In this document: piece after piece, positions 1 to 5,006 of the stretch | Numbering within the stretch: the first letter of the stretch is position 1 | How the letters are laid out: every line of letters starts with the position of its first letter | NCBI GenBank assembly: GCA_021849435.1 | Contig: JAJZSX010000122.1 | Coordinates: 1 to 7,083 of the forward strand | DNA length: 7,083 nucleotides | Origin: Actinomycetes bacterium | Lineage (GTDB): Bacteria; Actinomycetota; Acidimicrobiia; Acidimicrobiales; RAAP-2 | Direction of reading: 5' to 3' | The notes under the pieces: generated by a model | What the model was told of the DNA's origin: nothing | The model's database searches: none | The model's input: the letters and a program-made list of their open reading frames with translations, nothing else | Program-made: the position numbers and the translations under genes

Positions 1-26
1 GAAAGATGCCTTCGGTGGCCTTTTAA

Positions 27-66
27 TCCCAAGGTGCCGGGATCGAGACCCGGGCGGCCCACTGAG
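27..66 (+). repeat. tRNA-3'-end-like direct repeat, copy 1 (possible att scar)
   Basis: This 40-base block recurs at 2203-2242 with two mismatches. It can be laid out as the 3' part of a tRNA: a five-base variable loop (AGGTG), a T stem CCGGG/CCCGG closing a seven-base loop ATCGAGA, a 3' acceptor strand GCGGCCC, then discriminator A followed by CTGAG, so no CCA is encoded. The bases just before it (19-26) include CTTTTAA, which reads like an anticodon loop for UUU (Lys). However, the 5' side does not pair into an anticodon stem and no D arm is recognisable. T54 is A instead of the near-universal T. It is therefore a remnant or mimic, not a working tRNA. Integrases often use tRNA 3' ends, so an attachment-site origin is a reasonable inference. 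Confidence 0.6.
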
Positions 67-70
67 CACA

Positions 71-84
71 CGTGAACGTTCACG
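71..84. promoter_or_regulatory. 14-base perfect palindrome, operator-like
   Basis: CGTGAACGTTCACG is a perfect inverted repeat with no spacer, starting five bases after the first tRNA-like repeat. It is too short and unspaced to be a terminator and is not followed by a T run. A dyad operator or a recombinase accessory site is possible. It is not the actinobacterial LexA box, which needs a four-base gap between GAAC and GTTC. The function is unknown and no gene starts immediately next to it. Confidence 0.4.
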
Positions 85-466
85 CTCATGACTCGCAATG
101 GTATCGGTGCCCCGAGACAAGAGTCGAAGATCTTCAACTTGCTCACCGCCTCGAGAGCAATCCCCGTTCCGACTCGCCAACCCGTCGCACACTGCTCCAG
201 GGCTCCTGTCAGGCCACCGACCTCTGGTTCACCTCCCACTGAGTGGCCACCCCGGGACAGCTCTTCTCGACGGAACGAAATCGACGGCGCCGCCCACTGC
301 CACTCCCCACAGTTGGGGAATTTCGACACTCACCCCTGGGGGGTTTCCATCATTCTGGTCACTAAGTACTTGAGGCCGCTAAATCATCCGCATGGTTCCG
401 TGGGGTGGTAAACATGCCACGCGCTTCGCTTGCATCAGAGTAAAGCTAATTTCACACGCCGAGCGC
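85..466. other. Non-coding leader region upstream of the NERD gene
   Basis: No convincing gene lies in this stretch. The open frames across it are Arg-, Ser- and Pro-rich, have no ribosome binding site and show no recognisable domain. It contains the IS21-end-like repeat pair at 313-358. It also has competing short inverted repeats just before the NERD gene: GCATG at 390-394 with CATGC at 413-417, and CGTGG at 399-403 with CCACG at 417-421. No clear -35/-10 pair for the NERD gene was found. Confidence 0.5.
313..358. repeat. Two imperfect tandem repeats resembling an IS21-family end
   Basis: Two related 22-base units lie 24 bases apart, at 313-334 (core GGGGAATTTCGACACTC) and 337-358 (core GGGGGGTTTCCATCATTC). 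Multiple terminal repeats of the form TGGGGAATTTTC-ATGAGC, about 20-25 bases apart, are as I recall typical of the ends of IS21-family elements in actinobacteria. No istA or istB gene is present, so at most this is a solitary decayed end. The assignment rests on remembered pattern similarity only. Confidence 0.3.
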
Positions 467-471
467 AGGAG
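467..471 (+). promoter_or_regulatory. Ribosome binding site of the NERD gene
   Basis: AGGAG lies eight bases before the ATG at 480. It is one of the clearest Shine-Dalgarno sequences in the window and fixes the start of the NERD gene. Confidence 0.75.
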
Positions 472-479
472 ATACCACG

Positions 480-1235
480 ATGGCCTGGTCCAAGACAGTA
501 TTCTCGCACAACGGCGCACCGTGCAGTGTTTGCGGGAGATTGGTGCAGAAAGGCACCGAGGGCTGGACGGACTCATCCCAGCCCAGGGGGAAGCGTGTGC
601 GCTGTTTGATGTGCGGGCCCGTGGAAATGGTCACGTCACCAGCAGATCCGGTGGCGGGCTCCTCGGCATTGCGCCATGACAAGCGCTACCGCGGCAACAG
701 CAACCTGAAGGGTGCCCAGGGGGAGTACCTAATGGGAACGTACCTGGCCGCGGATCTGGCCCCGGGGGCCCGCGTCCTCACCGATCGCAAGGTTCCGGGC
801 GACTCCGAGGCGAACATCGATCACATCGTCGTCGCCTCCACTGGCGTATGGATCATCGACTCGAAGAAATGGTCCGGGGAGATCAGGTACCGCAGCCCCG
901 GGTTCCCGAGCACCGACCCTCGCAGGTATCTCACGGTGGACGGGAAGGACCGGACCTCAAACATCGCCAACATCTACCGACTTGTCATCCCTGTCGCCGG
1001 AGTGATCGGGGACACAAAAGTTCCGGTGCACCCGGTGCTCGCGTTCGTCGAGGCCATGTGGGGTATCAAGGAAGGTCTGCACTTCAAGAGAGGTAAGGGG
1101 CCCTATGAGCACGAGGGCGTCCTCATCTCTGGTGGGCACAGCTTCATCGAACTCATTAACGCGACCGGACCTCTATTGCCCGACGCCGTTGAAACTCTCT
1201 GGCGGAAGCTCGACGCGGCAATGCCTCCTCGCTAG
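480..1235 (+). CDS. Zinc-ribbon plus NERD (nuclease-related) domain protein
   Basis: This 251-residue protein has two parts. Residues 1-50 carry C15-x2-C18 and C42-x2-C45, a four-cysteine zinc-ribbon layout. Residues about 75-190 match the NERD domain: a G-A-x-G-E start (78-82), then E110, an IDHIVV strand with D114, and a GVWIIDSKK strand with D127 and K129. That is the E-D-(D)xK constellation of PD-(D/E)xK-like nucleases, which NERD is thought to descend from. No signal peptide or membrane segment is seen, so it is probably cytoplasmic. NERD proteins are linked to DNA processing, plasmids and phage-related loci, but their substrate is generally unknown. The start is set by AGGAG eight bases upstream. 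The gene stands alone between two tRNA-like repeats, and a sampled stretch is about 58% GC, below the right-hand genes, consistent with acquisition. Domain identity is well supported. Nuclease activity is inference. Confidence 0.85.
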   Translation: MAWSKTVFSHNGAPCSVCGRLVQKGTEGWTDSSQPRGKRVRCLMCGPVEMVTSPADPVAGSSALRHDKRYRGNSNLKGAQGEYLMGTYLAADLAPGARVLTDRKVPGDSEANIDHIVVASTGVWIIDSKKWSGEIRYRSPGFPSTDPRRYLTVDGKDRTSNIANIYRLVIPVAGVIGDTKVPVHPVLAFVEAMWGIKEGLHFKRGKGPYEHEGVLISGGHSFIELINATGPLLPDAVETLWRKLDAAMPPR

Positions 1236-2150
1236 CCTCGATCATTCGTGAGAGTTTTCCGAGGGCGTCTCGCCGTACTTTGTTGATTGATGGAAGCCGA
1301 CTGGCGTTACTTTCGCCATTGTCTCGATTGTCGTGACGCCCATGGCGTCGATTTCGACCATGCAAAGTGACCCGACGGGTGCCGTCGCACAAGTTGATAT
1401 GTAGCATCAGGTACGAGCTGATACGTCGGTCGCGGGAGAATTGGTCACAGCCCTCGAGATTGACAGGAGGTCAGTCTCGCAGTGTTGACACCAATCGGCA
1501 CCATGGAGGACGGCAAGCCCGCGTCTTGACACATCAGGGAACCTGGGTGAATACCCTTGCATTCAATCAAGCGGCGCCAGGTCGGCTCAAGCGCCTCTGC
1601 GCCTGCCATCACCGTAAAGCCAACTCCCGTCCTCGACGGGTGTGGTCGAATTCGTCCTCGGGGCCACAATCGGGCAGTGTGCGATCGGCACCGCGCTTCG
1701 GCAACGATACTTTGGAGCCTCACCCTCCTCACCCAGCCTGGTGGAACGGGTGCAGGACGTGGCACACCGATTCGATGGCGTGCCGGGAACGAAGCGTCAC
1801 GGTCTTCACCACGGCGCTCCAACGCCCGGTTCGCGGGCGCTCTCTACGCGACCTCGGACCAGCCCGACTCCTGGCCGCCCACGCGCACGCAAAGGGAAGC
1901 CCGCAGCGAAACGTCGGTCTCCGAGATGAGCCCGCCCGGCACAGTGGTGGCGTGGTTAGACAGCGCGCGAGGACGGTCGTTGAATGGGCCGAGCGAATTC
2001 ACGAGGTACCCCCAACCCACGATGACGTCACGGTACTACTCGACGGGCGGTGTCCCGATTCGAGAGATCCAGTCTGGGCGGCCTCAAGGAGGTAGACGCC
2101 ATCTCTTCCGTGAAAATAAACGACATGCACAACCGGATCGCTCTACAGCG
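1236..2150. other. Long interval without a recognisable intact gene
   Basis: About 0.9 kb follows the NERD stop with no gene I can support. Long open frames exist on both strands but have unnatural Arg/Ser/Pro-rich composition and lack ribosome binding sites. Short pieces read more naturally, for example the GTG-started frame at 1642-1800 (beginning VEFVLGATIG) and a stretch near 1965-2095 in another frame (including VVEWAERI). These could be remains of one or more broken genes. A small hairpin (TGGCG 1302-1306 with CGCCA 1314-1318, then TTGTCT) could act as a weak terminator for the NERD gene. Three TTGACA hexamers (1460, 1485, 1526) and a strong hairpin at 1455-1479 are the other marked features. 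Confidence 0.5.
1455..1479 (+). promoter_or_regulatory. Strong hairpin with an AGGAG loop
   Basis: CGAGATTGAC (1455-1464) pairs along its full length with GTCAGTCTCG (1470-1479): nine Watson-Crick pairs and one T-G wobble. It closes a five-base loop, AGGAG. The wobble becomes an A-C mismatch on the other strand, which favours a plus-strand RNA structure, although a DNA dyad is also possible. No T tract follows, so it is not a typical terminator, and no gene with a clear start follows within the usual distance. Its role is unknown. Confidence 0.45.
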
Positions 2151-2187
2151 CCCCCCCCCCCCCCACCCCACCCCCCCCCCCCCCCCC
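2151..2187. repeat. 37-base poly-C tract
   Basis: Thirty-five of 37 bases are C: a run of 14, then A, four C, A, then a run of 17. The complementary strand has long G runs that could form a G-quadruplex, and the C strand an i-motif. The tract ends 15 bases before the second tRNA-like repeat. Long homopolymers are slippage-prone in cells and error-prone in sequencing and assembly, so the exact length, and even the contiguity across this point, should be treated as uncertain. Confidence 0.9.
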
Positions 2188-2202
2188 GCAAACTTCTTGC
2201 AG

Positions 2203-2242
2203 TCCCAAGGTGCGGGGATCGAGACCCGGGCGGACCACTGAG
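2203..2242 (+). repeat. tRNA-3'-end-like direct repeat, copy 2 (possible att scar)
   Basis: This is the second copy of the block at 27-66, differing by C to G in the T stem and C to A in the acceptor strand. Both changes damage the tRNA-like fold: the T stem becomes CGGGG/CCCGG with one mismatch, and the acceptor strand becomes GCGGACC. It keeps the same unusual A in place of T54, so both copies descend from the same variant. Sequence on either side of the two copies is otherwise unrelated, as expected for recombination borders or for repeat copies inserted separately. Confidence 0.6.
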
Positions 2243-2587
2243 AACCCAAGCGCGACAAGGCCTTAGCGATGCCGTAGCCTCGCCGTTCTGCTCGTGACGA
2301 GGCACGCCCTCCTCGCACCGAACCCACCGTTAGCTTGCGGTGGTCTTTCATACTCTTCACCAATTCGAGCCTCCCTTCACGCGATAACCCTCCCATCGCC
2401 ATGACGTTCCCTGCTCGACGCACGCGATTAGCACCAGCGGCCACCCAGGTACGGACCCGACGAGCCGACCCGGGCGTCGTGCAGCAACCGAGTCCATCGT
2501 CGACTACCAGCACCTGGTGAAGGATGGTATGGCGTACACGGCAATCACGCCACCAGTGACCACTCGTCGAAAACGACGTGCCAACTC
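2243..2587. other. Spacer with no supported gene
   Basis: No gene is supported between the second repeat and the end of the small membrane-protein gene. A minus-strand frame runs right through here, but it also reads through the poly-G tract and the tRNA-like repeat, so it is not credible. A short hairpin (CCACCG 2324-2329 with CGGTGG 2338-2343, eight-base loop, then TCTTTCAT on the plus strand) is the only structure seen, and it is a poor terminator at best. Confidence 0.4.
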
Positions 2588-2749
2588 TCAAGACCGTCTC
2601 AGGAGCAATAAGTACGAGAGTATGAAAGCCACCACGATTCCAACATTGACGAGCAGTCGAGCCGAGAAATTGTGCCGAAGGAAGAAGAAGTCGATGCTGA
2701 CGATAAGGGTCACCATCACGAGCAGGTAGACGACGACCACCGTCCTCAT
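2588..2749 (-). CDS. Small two-helix membrane protein
   Basis: This 53-residue protein is almost entirely hydrophobic. Helix 1 spans about residues 3-19, followed by a short polar turn D20-FFFLRHNF-S29, and helix 2 spans about 32-50, ending in R51-R52. The charge pattern suggests two membrane segments with a loop carrying R25, H26 and R31. I recall similar small proteins with a D-F-F-F-x-R turn and a VN-x-GIV second helix in Gram-positive bacteria, always of unknown function. That link is from memory only. The ATG at 2749 is preferred: an AGG lies nine bases upstream and it leaves little before helix 1. An ATG at 2788 would add 13 residues but has no binding site. The coding region is AT-richer than its surroundings. 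No operon partner is evident. Confidence 0.55.
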   Translation of the reverse strand: MRTVVVVYLLVMVTLIVSIDFFFLRHNFSARLLVNVGIVVAFILSYLLLLRRS

Positions 2750-3066
2750 GTGCACCAACCTATCCCCACGGACCACTGCCGCAGCCATGCCCGTCAGTGG
2801 AGGAACCGGTCGTGCGCGGTACCCCTACCGTGGCGAACGACGCCATGTCATCCACGGTGCCATCGCCGCAACCGCCACAAGAGTCTGCACTGCCCGCGTC
2901 GCGCGCAACGCTCTCCACGTTCTCGCCGTCATCCCGTGACGAACTCGGCCACCGCAGAGCGAGACCGTGACCACGGGTCTCCTCGTGCCCTCCCTTCGAC
3001 GGATGATGAGCGAATGTCGTCCGCGGTAGAGGACCGAGCACAGAGCACGCCTGGAGTGGGCCCCGG
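2750..3066. other. Spacer with no supported gene
   Basis: The stretch between the small membrane-protein gene and mobA has open frames on both strands, all of low-complexity Arg/His/Ser/Pro composition without start signals. I see no conserved domain, no terminator and no repeat. Base composition rises towards the mobA side, marking the change from accessory-like to conserved sequence. Confidence 0.4.
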
Positions 3067-3714
3067 GTGATGATCCCCCCGGCTCGCTACTCTGACGAGA
3101 TGTCCTGGCCCGCCCAGCGCGTCACATCGATCCTGCTCACGGGTGGCGCGAGCCGCAGGATGGGGCGCGACAAGGCGAGCCTGCGTATCAACGGGTCCAC
3201 CTTGGCTCGCCGCACGGCGGCTCTCCTCGAACGCGTGACTCTCACCGCGCTGGAGGTCGGACCGGGCACGTCGGGGCTGTGGGCGACCAGAGAGGTCCCT
3301 CCGGGCGCCGGCCCTCTCGCGGCAATCGCCGAGGGCTGCCGCGCACTGCGCCAACACGGTCACGACGGAGGCGCGCTCGTCGTCGCGTGCGACTTACCCT
3401 TCGTGAGCGAGGATCTCCTGCGCTTCCTCGTCGCCTACGACGCGCCGGGCTCGGTCGTTCCGATCGTCCGCGGCCGGGCGCAGCCACTACTGGCGAGGTG
3501 GGGCCAACACGATCTCGACGCCACGCCAGGCCTCGTCGCACACGGCGCCCGATCACTTCGCGCCCTGCTCGCTCGTCCCGGCGTGACCTTTCTTGATGCG
3601 TCGACGTGGAGTCACGTCGCCGACGACACAACCTTCGCTGATGTCGACAGCCCCGACGACCTCCGACGCCTCGGATTGTCCGTCGACGGCGAGGCGCCAA
3701 CGAGCACAACGTGA
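3067..3714 (+). CDS. mobA: Molybdenum cofactor guanylyltransferase MobA
   Basis: MobA transfers GMP from GTP to the molybdenum-molybdopterin cofactor, making the guanine dinucleotide form used by DMSO-reductase-family enzymes in the cytoplasm. The 215 residues show the nucleotidyltransferase signatures in order: LLTGGASRRMGRDK (23-36, GTP/phosphate-binding loop with the conserved Lys), GPLAAI (82-87), ACDLPF (107-112, metal-binding Asp), QPLLARW (139-145) and FADVDSPDDL (190-199). The last motif is usually FxNxNTPxD, and both Asn are Asp here. Length is normal for the family. The start is uncertain. ATG 3067 has GGAG ten bases upstream, while ATG 3100 lies six bases after a -10-like TACTCT and would be a leaderless start giving 204 residues, closer to the usual distance before the P-loop. 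It converges on the DUF6457 gene and lies near fdhD and a molybdopterin oxidoreductase, its likely client. Confidence 0.93.
   Translation: MMIPPARYSDEMSWPAQRVTSILLTGGASRRMGRDKASLRINGSTLARRTAALLERVTLTALEVGPGTSGLWATREVPPGAGPLAAIAEGCRALRQHGHDGGALVVACDLPFVSEDLLRFLVAYDAPGSVVPIVRGRAQPLLARWGQHDLDATPGLVAHGARSLRALLARPGVTFLDASTWSHVADDTTFADVDSPDDLRRLGLSVDGEAPTSTT
3088..3093 (+). promoter_or_regulatory. Possible -10 element of a leaderless mobA promoter
   Basis: TACTCT fits the TANNNT pattern of actinobacterial -10 boxes and ends six bases before ATG 3100, which would place transcription start at or next to that ATG. No clear -35 is seen. The same geometry occurs before the DUF6457 gene. Confidence 0.35.
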
Positions 3715-3789
3715 AGCAGCACCGTCACGGGTGCCCCGCGTGCGACCGACCGCACCACCCTCACGTCGTCGAGACGAATCGGTGAGTCG

Positions 3790-4029
3790 TCACCGGTCGC
3801 CCGTCCCGCTCGCCGGCTGATCGACGTAGCGTGCCAACTCCGTCGCTTCGAGCACCGTGAGCCCGGCCGCGGCGGCCAGCCAACAGGCGACTGGAGCGGC
3901 GGTTCGATCCGACGCGTGCGCTGCCACTCCCGCGAGCGCGAGGATGGCTTCGCGCTGCGCCTCACTCGGCACCTCCTGGCCAACGAGCGCGGCGAAGGCG
4001 CTGATCCACTCGGTCCCCGACATGGTCAT
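3790..4029 (-). CDS. DUF6457 family protein, MobA-associated
   Basis: This 79-residue, probably all-helical protein matches DUF6457. It has an early W8 (EWISAFAALVG), a central LALAGVAAH segment and the conserved DRTAAPVACWLAAAAG block (about 41-56), where family members have a similar R-x-AAP pattern followed by a small-residue helix. The function is unknown. In many actinobacteria, as I recall, this domain sits beside MobA or is fused to its C-terminus, so a role in guanine dinucleotide cofactor formation or handling is inferred. Here it is a separate gene facing mobA, with 75 bases between the two stops, and divergent from fdhD. ATG 4029 is chosen because a -10-like TACGAT ends six bases before it. 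A second ATG two codons later (4023) is an alternative. The four C-terminal residues (GTGDR region) are not conserved-looking. Confidence 0.75.
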   Translation of the reverse strand: MTMSGTEWISAFAALVGQEVPSEAQREAILALAGVAAHASDRTAAPVACWLAAAAGLTVLEATELARYVDQPASGTGDR

Positions 4030-4035
4030 GCCCGC

Positions 4036-4041
4036 ATCGTA
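4036..4041 (-). promoter_or_regulatory. Possible -10 element of the DUF6457 gene
   Basis: On the minus strand the bases read TACGAT, a good TANNNT hexamer, followed by GCGGGC and then the ATG at 4029. That spacing predicts a leaderless transcript. No recognisable -35 was found. Confidence 0.4.
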
Positions 4042-4105
4042 GCCACCACCGTGGGCGTAGGGAGAAATCTACCGACGTCGCGGCGAGGCACCGACCCGTC
4101 GTCGG

Positions 4106-4111
4106 TAGGAT
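4106..4111 (+). promoter_or_regulatory. Possible -10 element of fdhD
   Basis: TAGGAT lies about 50 bases upstream of fdhD in the divergent gap shared with the DUF6457 gene. It fits the actinobacterial TANNNT pattern and would give a leader of roughly 45 bases. No convincing -35 was seen. Confidence 0.35.
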
Positions 4112-4153
4112 CGACCCGAGCGGCTTGCGCGAGTCGCGGTGATCCACGGTGCG

Positions 4154-4159
4154 AGGGGG
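4154..4159 (+). promoter_or_regulatory. Ribosome binding site deciding the fdhD start
   Basis: AGGGGG followed by TGAC and then GTG at 4164 is a plausible Shine-Dalgarno with short spacing. The earlier GTG at 4149 has no such site. Confidence 0.5.
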
Positions 4160-4163
4160 TGAC

Positions 4164-5006
4164 GTGAGTCGAGTTTCGCCCGAACGACCGATCGTACGCA
4201 TCACGGTCGGAGCCGATCGCGAGCAGGGCCGTGACGCCCTCTCTGGTGAGGAGCCCCTGGAGTTGCGCGTGGACGGCCGGTCGCTGGCGGTGACGATGAG
4301 GACGCCGGGAGCGGACTTCGACCTGGCCGCAGGATTCCTCGTCAGTGAAGGGGTCATTACCCGCACCGAGGAGCTGCGCGAGATTCGTTACTGCGTGGGG
4401 CGCGACGTCGACGAGGCCAACCAGTTCAACGTGCTCGACGTGCACCTCGCTGCGGGGATCACACCACCGGGCAGTGACGTGGCGCGAGCGTTCTTCACGA
4501 CGAGTTCGTGCGGGCTCTGCGGCAAGTCTTCCATCGCGGCGGTGCGCACACGCTCACACTTCGACGTCCGCGATGACCCCCTCCAGGTGACCGCCTCGAC
4601 CCTGGTGAGCCTGCCCGACCGCCTCCGCGCCGCGCAGCGCGTCTTCGAGCGAACGGGCGGACTTCACGCGGCGGCGCTGTTCAGCGCCGACGGCGAGCTC
4701 ATCGTCCTGCGAGAGGATGTGGGACGTCACAACGCGGTCGACAAGGTGGTCGGCTGGGCATTGCGCGAGGGACGTGTGCCGATACGCGACTCGATCATGC
4801 TGGTGTCGGGCCGGGCGTCCTTCGAACTCGTGCAGAAGGCGGTGATGGCGGGTGTGCCGATGCTGTGCGCCGTGTCCGCGCCGTCGTCGCTCGCCGTCGA
4901 CCTCGCGAACGAGTCCGGTCTCACCCTCGTGGGCTTCCTACGGGCACCCTCGATGGTGGTCTACGCCCGAGCCGATCGAGTGACGAACTCCACGGCCCCG
5001 GACTAA
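4164..5006 (+). CDS. fdhD: Formate dehydrogenase accessory sulfurtransferase FdhD
   Basis: FdhD passes sulfur from a cysteine desulfurase to the bis-guanine-dinucleotide molybdenum cofactor, which formate dehydrogenases and relatives need for activity. The protein of 280 residues shows the family motifs: [21 protein letters not shown] near the N-terminus, [15 protein letters not shown] (52-66), SSCGLCGK with the sulfur-relay pair C116-x2-C119, [10 protein letters not shown] (164-173), [11 protein letters not shown] (184-194) and the [12 protein letters not shown] cofactor-binding stretch from 215. Length is normal and all key residues are present. GTG 4164 is chosen for its binding site; GTG 4149 would add five residues. 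It lies between the DUF6457 gene (divergent) and the molybdopterin oxidoreductase, to which it converges with directly adjacent stop codons. That enzyme is the obvious client. Confidence 0.95.
   Translation: MSRVSPERPIVRITVGADREQGRDALSGEEPLELRVDGRSLAVTMRTPGADFDLAAGFLVSEGVITRTEELREIRYCVGRDVDEANQFNVLDVHLAAGITPPGSDVARAFFTTSSCGLCGKSSIAAVRTRSHFDVRDDPLQVTASTLVSLPDRLRAAQRVFERTGGLHAAALFSADGELIVLREDVGRHNAVDKVVGWALREGRVPIRDSIMLVSGRASFELVQKAVMAGVPMLCAVSAPSSLAVDLANESGLTLVGFLRAPSMVVYARADRVTNSTAPD

Noticed and set aside
1..66. A complete tRNA-Lys (UUU) gene at the left edge
   Set aside because: A CTTTTAA loop and tRNA-like 3' half are present, but the anticodon stem does not pair, no D arm is recognisable and T54 is changed.
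71..84. LexA or cre-type operator
   Set aside because: The palindrome lacks the four-base gap of the actinobacterial LexA box and does not match the 14-base cre pattern.
1406..1422. Short inverted repeat ATCAG/CTGAT with a seven-base loop
   Set aside because: A five-pair stem with no flanking signal is expected by chance in a window of this size.
1367..2297. Overlapping plus-strand open frames of about 240 codons
   Set aside because: They are Arg/Ser/Pro-rich with no ribosome binding site, cross the poly-C tract in one case, and no family is recognisable over their length.
2028..2591. Long minus-strand open frame of 187 codons
   Set aside because: It reads through the poly-G strand as a glycine run and through the tRNA-like repeat, has a TTG start and shows no domain, so it is open by chance.
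2672..3070. 132-codon plus-strand frame upstream of mobA
   Set aside because: Its composition (HHH, RR, SP-rich) is unlike a real protein, and part of it lies opposite the more credible small membrane-protein gene.
3715..3789. Bidirectional terminator between mobA and DUF6457
   Set aside because: Only a four-pair stem (CGTC/GACG) without T runs could be found.
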